NCBI RefSeq assembly: GCF_026151205.1
Contig: NC_087081.1
Location: 14,056,340-14,116,339 of the forward strand
Direction: 5' to 3'
Origin: Bolinopsis microptera
Taxonomy: Eukaryota; Ctenophora; Tentaculata; Lobata; Bolinopsidae
DNA length: 60,000 nucleotides
Part shown: positions 1-9,109 of the stretch, one piece after another
Layout: each line of letters starts with the position of its first letter
Position numbering within the stretch: the stretch's first letter is position 1
Notes under the pieces: model-generated
Seen by the model: only the letters and a program-made list of their open reading frames with translations
Databases searched by the model: none
What the model was told of the DNA's origin: nothing
Made by a program: the position numbers and the translations under genes

Positions 1-570
1 TCTAACAGCCCTCTAACAGCAGGCTAACAACCCTCTAACAGCAGGCTAACAACCCTCTAACAGCCCTCTAACAGCCCTCTAACTGTAGGCTAACAGCCCT
101 CTAACAGCCCTCTAACAGCAGGCTAACAGCCCTCTAACAGCCCTCTAACAGCCCTCTAACAGCAGGCTAACAGCCCTCTAACAGCCCTCTAACAGCCCTC
201 TAACAGCCCTCTAACAGCCCTCTAACAGCCCTCTAACAGCCCTCTAACAGCCCTCTAACAGCCCTCTAACAGTAGGCTAACAGCCCTCTAACAGCCCTCT
301 AACAGCCCTCTAACAGCCCTCTAACAGCCCTCTAACAGTAGGCTAACAGCCCTCTAACAGCCCTCTAACAGCCCTCTAACAGCCCTCTAACAGCCCTCTA
401 ACAACCCTCTAACAGCCCTCTAACAGCCCTCTAACAGCAGGCTAACAGCCCTCTCACAGCCCTCTAACAGCCCTCTAACAGCCCTCTAACAGCCCTCTAA
501 CAGCCCTCTAACAGCCCTCTAACAGCCCTCTAACAGCCCTCTAACAGTAGGCTAACAGCCCTCTAACAGC
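1..570. repeat. 11-bp minisatellite (CCCTCTAACAG)n
   Basis: About 50 head-to-tail copies of an 11-bp unit read CCCTCTAACAG, with interspersed variants where the first bases change to CAGG or TAGG (for example caggctaacag). The array starts before the window, so its full length is unknown. No stop-free coding function is suggested; it is a simple minisatellite. Confidence 0.95.
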
Positions 571-1724
571 CGGTGGGCATTCGCCGTTACCACAGCCCCC
601 TACAAAGAAGAGACACAGCCAACTGGCAAGATGAATGCTACGTGCGTGGTACAGTCACGTGGTACATTTATGTCACACAACATTGCAGTCACGTGATCAT
701 GGGCCATGATTGAATCAACTCGGAAAATATGGGAATGAGAAAATTACTCTGCAATTTTCTCATTTAATTACCATCGGAAATTTGAGGACACAGTACATAT
801 TTGTCTGGCAGACCTGTGTTTTGTCTAGCAGTAGATTTATATTTCTTTCGCGCTTATACATATTATGGACACGTCGTTTCGACTTGTTTTTATAACCAGT
901 AACTTTTCAAACCGCTCATTTCAGCATAGTCCAGTCATTTATGGACATCTACCTGCAAATCTTCAGATACCCCTGAAACTTTGTACAGACCTTCCCAATG
1001 GTATGATTAAACAATTTTTGGTTTTTTAGAACATTTTGCGCCCTGCTGGATTACCTCTTTCAAATATAAACTTTGATAATTCTGACCTATCACAATTCAA
1101 AAATAGACCTGCTCATTGAAGCATTTATTATGCACTGTGGTTTGTTATTTACTCTGTAGACCTTGCATTGCCTATTAGTAATTTGATGAACAACGTTTTT
1201 AAGTTGCTGTTTAATGGAACTGAAATGCAACAAGAACAATAAAATTGCGGTTGACTCAAATTTATTTGAGATGCCAACAGGAAACTTGGATGGCACAGTG
1301 CACATGCTATTATCTTAGTTGTACTGATGAACAATGTAAAGTATTTATGTTGTGGAATTTCTACGGTGGAATTGTTTAATTACGGTAGCGCATAAGGTAG
1401 TGCAGTTTACTGTAATCAACATCGAGGGGGGGGGGGGCACACAACAGTGATGATTCCTATTCATTGTGCTCTCCTTAATTTCTTTGTTACGGTTTACACC
1501 TTTGTTACGGTTTACACCTTTGGTGAGTTTTCAACTTTGTTTAATAGCTCTGCGAAACAATGTTTTAAATACATGATATTTTATATTATATATTATGTTA
1601 TATTTTATATATTCAGTTCTTACACGTTATGTCCCCACTTTGCTTTCCTCTTGAGACTTATTAACCTATTAAGAACCCGACCATCACTTCCTACGTAGGT
1701 TTCCTCCGCAATTCCCTTAAAGCT
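571..1724. other. Intergenic DNA, no gene seen
   Basis: I see no exon with recognisable protein similarity here. The stretch holds two CACGTG-containing sites near 655-700, a G run at about 1426-1437 and an AT-rich tract near 1570-1612. Short open frames do not resemble proteins. It is the 5' flank of the first glutathione peroxidase gene; no convincing TATA box was found close to that start codon. Confidence 0.5.
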
Positions 1725-1877
1725 AACATTATTACAATATACTAGGGATGTTACTAACACTATTACAATATACTAGGGATGTTACTAACACTATTACAAT
1801 ATACTAGGGATGTTACTAACACTATTACAATATACTAGGGATGTTACTAACACTATTACAATATACTAGGGATGTTG
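1725..1877. repeat. 31-bp tandem repeat abutting the GPx-1 start codon
   Basis: Five copies of a roughly 31-bp unit (core: attacaatatactagggatg). The unit contains GGGATGTTA, and the last copy runs directly into the ATG of the first GPx gene (gggATGTTG), so the start codon lies inside or at the edge of the array. The second GPx gene has no such repeat and instead has a TATA box. Confidence 0.85.
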
Positions 1878-4166
1878 TTAATTTTAGCAGCCCTGATCCA
1901 GGGTCTGGTGGGCACGACAGTGTTTGATTTTGAAGTGGTGGATATTCATGGGAAGAATCTGAAACTGTCCCAGTATTCCGGCAATGTTACTGTCATGGTC
2001 AACGTCGCCAGTTTCTGAGGTTTGTGTTTAGAATAGTTAAGACTTTACTATTAGCGCTCATCAGAAATACACGTGAAAATTCCATTCGAATAACTCTAAT
2101 TCTGTAATTATACATCAAATAAGTGTGTTTTTGCCTCAGGTTTAACCCCATCCAACTACGTACAGCTACAACAACTACACGAGAAATATTTTGATCAAGG
2201 GCTCAGGATAGTAGGTTTTCCATGCAACCAATTTGCAGAACAGGAACCTAAGACTGAGGCAGAGATCTTAGAGTTTGTTAAGAAATATAACGTTACATTT
2301 CCTCTTACCAGCAAAATCAAGGTACTAAATATAACGTTACATTTCCTCTTACCAGCAAAATCAAAGTACTAAATTATCCAATACTTTCTCTTTTTAAATC
2401 ATCTCTTTCTTTCTAGCGATTTTATCCTCAGTAGTAAAGTAGAGCAAAAAAAAAGGAACATTATCTTTCATTTTAATCTTTCATCAATACTATTTATAGT
2501 ATTGACGTGTTTTTATATAGTAGTATTTATAGTGTAGTAGTGTAGTAGTGTAGTAGTGTAGTAGTGTAGTAGTGTAGTAGAGTAGTAGAGTAGTAGTGTA
2601 GTAGTGTATTAGTGTAGTAGTGTAGTAGTGTAGTAGTGTAGTAGTGTAGTAGTGTAGTAGTGTAGTAGTGTAGTAGTGTAGTAGTGTAGTAGTGTAGTAG
2701 TGTAGTAGTGTAGTAGTGTAGTAGTGTAGTAGTGTAGTAGTGTAGTAGTGTAGTAGTGTAGTAGTGTAGTAGTGTAGTAGTGTAGTAGTGTAGTAGTGTA
2801 GTAGTGTAGTAGTGTAGTAGTGTAGTAGTGTAGTAGTGTAGTAGTGTAGTAGTGTAGTAGTGTAGTAGTGTAGTAGTGTAGTAGTGTAGTAGTGTAGTAG
2901 TGTAGTAGTGTAGTAGTGTAGTAGTGTAGTAGTGTAGTAGTGTAGTAGTGTAGTAGTGTAGTAGTGTAGTAGTGTAGTAGTGTAGTAGTGTAGTAGTGTA
3001 GTAGTGTAGTAGTGTAGTAGTGTAGTAGTGTAGTAGTGTAGTAGTGTAGTAGTGTAGTAGTGTAGTAGTGTAGTAGTGTAGTAGTGTAGTAGTGTAGTAG
3101 TGTAGTAGTGTAGTAGTGTAGTAGTGTAGTAGTGTAGTAGTGTAGTAGTGTAGTAGTGTAGTAGTGTAGTAGTGTAGTAGTGTAGTAGTGTAGTAGTGTA
3201 GTAGTGTAGTAGTGTAGTAGTGTAGTAGTGTAGTAGTGTAGTAGTGTAGTAGTGTAGTAGTGTAGTAGTGTAGTAGTGTAGTAGTGTAGTAGTGTAGTAG
3301 TGTAGTAGTGTAGTAGTGTAGTAGTGTAGTAGTGTAGTAGTGTAGTAGTGTAGTAGTGTAGTAGTGTAGTAGTGTAGTAGTGTAGTAGTGTAGTAGTGTA
3401 GTAGTGTAGTAGTGTAGTAGTGTAGTAGTGTAGTAGTGTAGTAGTGTAGTAGTGTAGTAGTGTAGTAGTGTAGTAGTGTAGTAGTGTAGTAGTGTAGTAG
3501 TGTAGTAGTGTAGTAGTGTAGTAGTGTAGTAGTGTAGTAGTGTAGTAGTGTAGTAGTGTAGTAGTGTAGTAGTGTAGTAGTGTAGTAGTGTAGTAGTGTA
3601 GTAGTGTTTATAGTGTTTATAGTGTTTATAGTGTTTATAGTGTTTATAGTGTTTATAGTGTTTATAGTGTATATAGTGTTTATAGTGTTTATAGTGTTTA
3701 TAGTGTTTATAAACATTATTCCTTATATAACACAAGTCACGTGCCAGGTGAACGGTCCGGAGGCTCATCTTCTTTGGAAATGGCTAAAATCACAAATATC
3801 ACGTGATACTGGTGAAACTGAGATAGACTGGAACTTCACTAAGTTTCTTAGTAACAGAAGAGGGGTTCCTGTAAAAAGGTAATTGGTTTGGTTCAAGAGC
3901 TAGCTGACGGATTTCATAACTTAAATTATTCAAAATGATGTATCCAAATAGGTGGGGTATCGGCAGTAAAATATATGCTACTAATTTGACTTCGCGTCTT
4001 CGCTATCTGATTGTTTGTCATGTACACGAAAGAAATTCACCTAATCTTTGGACTGAAACTTTCAAATGATCAATTCTGCAGGTTGGAACCAAGGGAGGAA
4101 CCATTAACAATGGAGGAAGATATCATCAGTCTTCTTTCTGAACACCTAATATACTTCTCATCATAG
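1872..4166 (+). CDS. Selenoprotein glutathione peroxidase, copy 1 (GPX4-like, signal peptide)
   Basis: Four exons: 1872-2019, 2140-2321, 3748-3878, 4082-4166, giving 181 residues when the TGA at 2016-2018 is read as selenocysteine. The enzyme reduces hydroperoxides with glutathione or another thiol. Residues 1-14 (MLLILAALIQGLVG) look like a signal peptide, so secretion or ER entry is inferred. Sec49 sits in VNVASF-U-GLT. FPCNQF supplies the catalytic Gln and WNFTKFL the Trp and Asn of the family tetrad. Length and the VNG..AHLLWKWLK segment fit monomeric GPX4-type enzymes. Splice sites are canonical and phases match copy 2. A SECIS lies 177 bp after the stop. Oddities: the start codon abuts a minisatellite, intron 2 carries a 1-kb 8-bp repeat, and the end of exon 2 is duplicated in the intron. 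Confidence 0.9.
2016..2018 (+). other. In-frame TGA, selenocysteine codon (GPx copy 1)
   Basis: Codon 49, at the position of the active-site Sec of glutathione peroxidases (context ASF-U-GLT). The frame continues through the next splice junction (G|GT) without another stop, and a SECIS element follows in the 3' UTR. Confidence 0.92.
2286..2375 (+). repeat. Direct duplication of the end of GPx-1 exon 2
   Basis: About 45 bp covering the last exon-2 codons, the splice donor and the first intron bases is repeated immediately downstream. In the second copy the donor reads AAAGTACT instead of AAGGTACT, so the exon base before the GT differs. It probably lies inside intron 2 and is not used. Confidence 0.85.
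2531..3606. repeat. 8-bp microsatellite (GTAGTAGT)n in GPx-1 intron 2
   Basis: Roughly 134 nearly perfect copies of GTAGTAGT. A few variants sit at the left edge (gtagtagag, gtattag). The period of 8 leaves long stop-free frames on the minus strand, which are artefacts of the repeat. It fills most of the intron between GPx exons 2 and 3. Confidence 0.97.
3604..3713. repeat. 9-bp microsatellite (GTTTATAGT)n
   Basis: About 12 copies of GTTTATAGT follow the 8-bp array without a gap, with one unit changed to GTATATAGT. It ends 35 bp before the splice acceptor of GPx-1 exon 3. Confidence 0.95.
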
Positions 4167-4334
4167 AGAGTTCACCTGAAGTTAAACTTAAACTTAAAAT
4201 ATTTACTGAACTGAATTGTTACAAAAGGAATGGAGCGTTGCACGAAAGTTTCGTGTTAGTAATCTGTCTTGACTTGCGAGGACATGTGTAGAATTTTCGT
4301 AGCTGTTATTTGTACAGTGTTCTTTTCAGCAAAT

Positions 4335-4395
4335 CTTGTTAAATGACGGTCTATCTTAAACCAATATCTGGAGGGTATACCTGATGTTGTTGAGA
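4335..4395 (+). promoter_or_regulatory. SECIS element, GPx copy 1
   Basis: The 3' UTR carries the eukaryotic SECIS signature: ATGA at 4343-4346, an unpaired AAACC in the apical part, and TGAT at 4382-4385. Between them GGTCTATCTT pairs with the 3' strand in nine of ten positions (counting G-U). The ATGA/TGAT core forms the non-Watson-Crick quartet bound by SBP2. It supports reading the exon-1 TGA as Sec. Confidence 0.9.
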
Positions 4396-4399
4396 TTTT

Positions 4400-4988
4400 G
4401 TTAAGACAATTTTATAAATGCTCTATTAATGATGTTTTCCTTGTTGAAGTTGAAGTTTAGATAAACGACCGCATTCTACTCACCATGTAAAAATGAACCT
4501 TACTTCTTTACCCCAATTTCGTGTTGAAACACCGTTACTAACGTTACACCGTTACTAGCGTAACAATTTAAAAACATCTGCAACTAACCCCGGAGGTAAA
4601 AATTCAGCCAATACCACGAATCTAAACAACTTCACACCTTGTTCAATGTTCACAGACTTTTAACTGAAAGTCTGGCAACTTCTGAGAACTGGAACATCTG
4701 TTTCTCCTCCTCATCACATTTACAGAGCTAATTCAGCTGGACCCTTGTTTTATATTCTCGGCTAAACTAATCAACCTTTTTCTCATATAAACTTAACAGG
4801 CGAATAGAACTTTAAACATGAGTTTGTTACAACAAAAAGGGATTCAGAGAAACATGAAGTGAGTGATAAAACCGCTCCAAATAATAACAAAAAGATGAAA
4901 ACATCTGGCTGAGAATGGGCATGTTAGTAAACATTAAATTTGATTAACACAGTCATCCTAAACTTGACAAGTCCTTCAACAAACCCCA
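4400..4988. other. Spacer between the two GPx genes
   Basis: This is the remainder of the copy-1 3' flank and the upstream region of copy 2. No further exon was recognised. The only regulatory signal I can support is the TATA box at its right end. Confidence 0.6.
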
Positions 4989-4989
4989 C

Positions 4990-4996
4990 TATAAAG
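4990..4996 (+). promoter_or_regulatory. TATA box of GPx copy 2
   Basis: TATAAAG lies 42 bp upstream of the ATG at 5032. This implies a transcription start close to 5020 and a very short 5' leader. The secreted-repeat gene on the minus strand (24437-24877) has the same TATA-to-ATG distance. Confidence 0.6.
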
Positions 4997-5031
4997 GCAG
5001 GCTCAATTCCATAACACGTCATTTCCAAGTC

Positions 5032-6299
5032 ATGTTGTTAATTTTAGCAACCCTGATCCAGGGTCTGGTGGGCACGACAGTGTTTGATTTTGAAGTGGTG
5101 GATATTCATGGGAAGAATCTGAAACTGTCCCAGTATTCCGGCAACGTTACTGTCATGGTCAACGTCGCCAGTTTCTGAGGTTTGTGTTTAGAAGATCTTA
5201 CTCTTTCTCCATTGTTTAATAATGGAGAAAGAGTAATTTATTAATGCCTTTCTCCTTCTTTTCAGCATAAGTTAGCATCAAACACTGAAACACAGCCTCC
5301 TTGATGACGTCATCAAACACAGCCTTCTTGATTACGTCATCAAAGACAGCCTCCATGATTACGTCACAGCCTCCTTGATTACGTCATAATTTTTGAGACC
5401 ACGTCTTGTTAAATGGTTATTTGGACGACTAAAAATTTTCTTACATATCTTAACCCCCCCCCCCCCCCCCCAACATTATCTGACGTTTTGCTAGTGTCAC
5501 GTGACTGCGGGTTATATAAAATTACAACTTTCATTCTCAGGTTTAACCCCAACCAACTACGTAGAACTACAACAACTACACGAGAAATATTTTGATCAAG
5601 GGCTCAGGATAGTAGGTTTTCCATGTAACCAATTTGCGAACCAAGAACCCAAGAGCGAGGCGGAGATTCTTGAATTTGTCAAGAAATACAACGTCACATT
5701 TCCTCTTACCAGCAAAATTAAGGTACAAGATCGCAAAGCGTATTTATGGATAAATCGACACTAAGCATTCCACAAACATCAATAGCTTTAAGATGTAATT
5801 TTCTAGATATTATCTTGATGACCCACTCCACCATTCTACCCGCTAACTAATGTGGTTAGAGGGTAGTTGACGTGGTTAATAACCACAGCAACTACCCTTG
5901 TTACCACAGCAACTACCCTTGTTACCACAGCAACTACCTTTAATCCCAGGTTAACGGTAATAAAGCACACCCTCTGTGGAAGTGGCTGAAGACAAAGATA
6001 GGGGGCTGGTTCGGAGATGATATCAAGTGGAACTTCACTAAGTTTCTCAGTGACCGAAAGGGTATTCCTTACCAAAGGTAACCTTATTTATTATCACTTT
6101 TATTTTATACACAAATCTTTCCAGTTATTACCAATAACCAATAACAAGCCCCAGTCTCTCTGTCCTCTATTCCCAGGGTACCAGTATTATACAAGTGTTA
6201 ATTACAAGTTAATACCTCTATTTTCCCAGGTACGGCCCACAAGAGGCTCCTTCCACCATGGAAGACGAGATCCTCAAGCTTCTAGCTGAGACCTCTTAG
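5032..6299 (+). CDS. Selenoprotein glutathione peroxidase, copy 2 (GPX4-like, signal peptide)
   Basis: Four exons: 5032-5179, 5541-5722, 5950-6077, 6230-6299, giving 175 residues with Sec49 at TGA 5176-5178. Exon 1 is nearly identical to copy 1, including the putative signal peptide MLLILAALIQGLVG. The C-terminal half is more diverged, with [20 protein letters not shown] where copy 1 has a longer Asp/Glu-rich loop. Catalytic Sec, Gln (FPCNQF) and Trp-Asn (WNFTKFL) are all present. Intron positions and phases are the same as in copy 1, so this is a tandem duplication. It has its own TATA box and SECIS. A second AG at 6177 (CCCAGGGTACC) resembles the exon-4 acceptor but does not keep the family ending RYGPQEAPS. 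Confidence 0.93.
5176..5178 (+). other. In-frame TGA, selenocysteine codon (GPx copy 2)
   Basis: Codon 49 in the same ASF-U-GLT context as copy 1, one base before the exon-1 donor. The SECIS at 6485-6550 supports recoding. Confidence 0.93.
5285..5390. repeat. Intron-1 repeat with TGACGTCA-type sites
   Basis: Four imperfect copies of a 25-30-bp unit reading roughly CACAGCCTCCTTGATTACGT. One copy contains a perfect TGACGTCA (CRE-like palindrome), the others TTACGTCA. A C run follows at about 5453-5471. It may act on GPx copy 2, but that is only inference. Confidence 0.7.
5870..5945. repeat. 21-bp repeat in GPx-2 intron 2
   Basis: Three copies of ACCACAGCAACTACCCTTGTT just before the exon-3 acceptor. 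Confidence 0.8.
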
Positions 6300-6484
6300 A
6301 TCCTTCCCTCTCTGGGTCGTGAGAATGTGAACCTCACTCTCTCTATCGTGGCCTTGATACTTTTAATATTTTCTTGTTTAGTTGAAAGACTTATCTACGG
6401 CACGTTGAATCTGTCCTTGCTTGGCTGAAAGGAACTTGTATATAATTTTCGTAGTTGGGATTATGTACTGTATTCTCTTCAGCC

Positions 6485-6550
6485 GATCTTTTTTATGACG
6501 GTCCATCTTAAACCATTTTCTGGAGGTTAGGCTTGATGTGGAGATTTTGT
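6485..6550 (+). promoter_or_regulatory. SECIS element, GPx copy 2
   Basis: ATGA at 6495-6498, unpaired AAACC, and TGAT at 6534-6537, in the same arrangement as the copy-1 SECIS. The flanking 3' UTR aligns between the copies. The stem is weaker on paper than in copy 1, with about two internal mismatches. Confidence 0.87.
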
Positions 6551-6559
6551 TGAGACAGT

Positions 6560-7680
6560 TTTTAACATGTTGTAGCAATAGTGATATTATTATTACATTT
6601 TATACGTTAGATAAAACAATGCATTTTACTGTTTGGTTTAACTAACATTTTTTTAAATCAGTGGCAAAAAATCAATGAAAGTTGTCAATAGGCAGTGGTT
6701 TGACGGATGATGAATATAAAATAATTATTGTCGGCTTTATTTCTCAGTTTCTAGGTTTAATGTTTTGTTTCCGTTTCGTAAATTGTACCATCTACTGATA
6801 CCGTACGAACAAGATTCAAATATGATAGTTGGTCGGACACAGCCGATTAATCAAGATAACAGATTAAAGACACCACGTTGTGCGGATTTGATAACGTTAC
6901 CGGAAATTGTTCAGAAAAAAACTGTACCCTATTGAAGTATGTAGGAGTTGAACTATTTATTCTCTGATTGAATATCTAAACCGGATAATTGTATATCACA
7001 TTGAGGAGGAGTAGTCTCAGAGGTATCCCCAAATTTCTCTAAACGACCCCCCTCAGCGGCCAATCCAATCAACAGTGACCAGTGCGAAGTTCAAGACAAT
7101 TTCTTATTGCAAAGCTATCCAGAGGGGAGTGAAAAATGCATTTAAACATTCAGACAATGTGGTCACATCCACTGTGCATTTAATATAGTGATGTTTAAAG
7201 TATTTTTCAGTCGAGCAATATTGGTATCATTGTTCTTAATCAATAAGCGATATAGTATCTACATTCATGATTAAATTAAACACTCAGAAATGGAAAGGGT
7301 GGTTTTGAATTTCTGTTATAGTTCTATAGTTTAGCTGTCAATCAGCAATATCCATTTTACAGTATATAAAGCGAAACGATAAATGTTTACATATCTGTTG
7401 TAATTTTACTGACACCACTACATCAACTTTAGCACGACTTTCCGTGAAAACTGAGAGATATGCCATTGAAACAAAATTGGAATGATAACTTTAGGTCCCG
7501 AAATTTGGCCCCCAAGTGGTAAAATCACATAGTAAATAAACATTGTTCTCTTTTGACACCACTTTATGGTTAGATAGAAGACGGGTTTCTACATGAATTT
7601 ATACATGCTTATAAACTAAAGAGGATTGGATTTTTATTGAATAAAATAAATAATACATTATATTAGATTAGATATTAGAT
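6560..7680. other. Intergenic DNA, no gene seen
   Basis: AT-rich sequence after the second GPx gene. I see no exon, RNA gene or repeat array that I can support. Confidence 0.5.
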
Positions 7681-8275
7681 AAACTCGAATACTGCTGCCC
7701 GGTGTGGAACCCTGACAAAATCAGCGATATAGAAGCTATTGAAAGCATCCAACGACACTACACTCGTCGAATCAGTGGCTGCCAGAATTTTGATTACTTG
7801 GAACGCCTGCAGAACCTGAATCTTCTCTCATTACAGAGACGCAGAGAACGATACATCATAATCCATACATGGAAGATGATGAATGGACTAGCTCCGAACG
7901 ACATCAACATTCAGTTCAAGGAAAGTTCCCGGCACGGCGTAATTAATGCCACTGTGCCTGCATTTAATAAAAAGGCACAATGCTCAATCTCGACCCATTA
8001 TGAAAACTCTTTTGGAGTAAAAGCAGCCAAACTATGGAACCTGCTCCCCAAGGAAGTTAACACAATCCAAGTCTTGGAAACTTTCAAATCCTCTGTTGCT
8101 AAAAGTTTCCCGGATACCCCTCCCACAAAAGGGTATACTGCCATCACAAATAACTCTCTTCTGGAATGGACTCTACAAAAAGATCTAAGCCAGGAGTGAT
8201 TGGAGGACGTACTTGATACTGTTGTCCAGAAGCGATCCCTGCCAAACTTACCTAAAGTAACCTAAAGTAAGTAAG
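7680..8275 (+). mobile_element. 5'-truncated non-LTR retrotransposon (C-terminus and 3' tail)
   Basis: An open frame reads from about 7684 (LEYCCPVWNPDKI) to a stop at 8199. It matches the region after the reverse transcriptase domain of LINEs: an IQRHYTRRI segment, a block of short helices (LNLLSLQRRRERYIIIHTWKMM) and AKLWNLLPKEVN near the end. The RT and endonuclease are absent, so this is a dead 5'-truncated insertion. It ends in a short repeat (CCTAAAGTAA twice, then GTAAGTAAG), the kind of 3' tail seen in CR1/L2-like LINEs. Confidence 0.8.
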
Positions 8276-9109
8276 TTTCCTCCTCGAATAGCATAGGAAT
8301 GCTTAAAAATAACCCAATTTTGCCCGAAATGACACATCATAATAACATATATATTCTACATATTACACACATAAATATCAAGGAAGCGCCTCAATTACCT
8401 TTATTTATTGATAAGGAAGAGCACTGATAATTGATATTAGTCTGGATATTTCAGTTAATTGTATTTCCTCGAACCGGATGAGGCAATAGTCGCCACGAAA
8501 ATCAGATTTCGGAATTTTTTACAGTGTAAAATATTTTCCTATTGTCTATTTTAGGAAGAACGAATTTTACCATATATTAATGAATACAATGAATAGTGAG
8601 TAAATCAGTGATACTGGAGCACGAAGATCTGTATCAAGCATTTTTCCACTCAAAAGTGCGCTGCTATTCATCAATCAAAGTTTTATCTTCATCATAAAGT
8701 TAAATCTTATGATGAACAATGAACTGTAACTCATTGAAAAGAGCGACTAGTGATTACACTCCAACTCAAGTACAATGTACACGTATTGTTCCAGAGATCA
8801 CGATTACAAATGTGTTAAAGTCACGTGGTGTCGTGTACTGTGTTTGTGTTATAGTCATGTGATGGAGTGTGTTGTACAATGTTGTCAAGCAAGTTTAAAT
8901 AACCGCAAACAATTGGAAAGTGTAAAACTCCGTAAAAGCAGTCGTGCAACATAGCGTTGTAGATTGTTAATCGAGAAAGAAAAAACGCTTATAACTTTAT
9001 ACTTTTATATGTTAAGTATGTAGTGTTTTTAGGCTGAGAAGCAAGAAGTTACTTCACAATCAGCATAACAAATTAACATAATTAAATTTTTGCGATCCGA
9101 TTCAGCATT
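8276..9109. other. Intergenic DNA, no gene seen
   Basis: I searched the minus strand here for the missing C-terminal Rossmann part of the neighbouring sirtuin gene and did not find it. Two or three CACGTG/CATGTG sites lie near 8820-8865. Confidence 0.5.

Noticed and set aside
2490-3768. Long minus-strand open frames of Tyr-Thr-Leu-His repeats
   Set aside because: They are translations of the 8-bp microsatellite, stop-free only because of the unit sequence, and lie in an intron.
5413-5764. Short open frames overlapping GPx-2 exon 2
   Set aside because: They cross the intron without splicing; the spliced model matches the family across all four exons.
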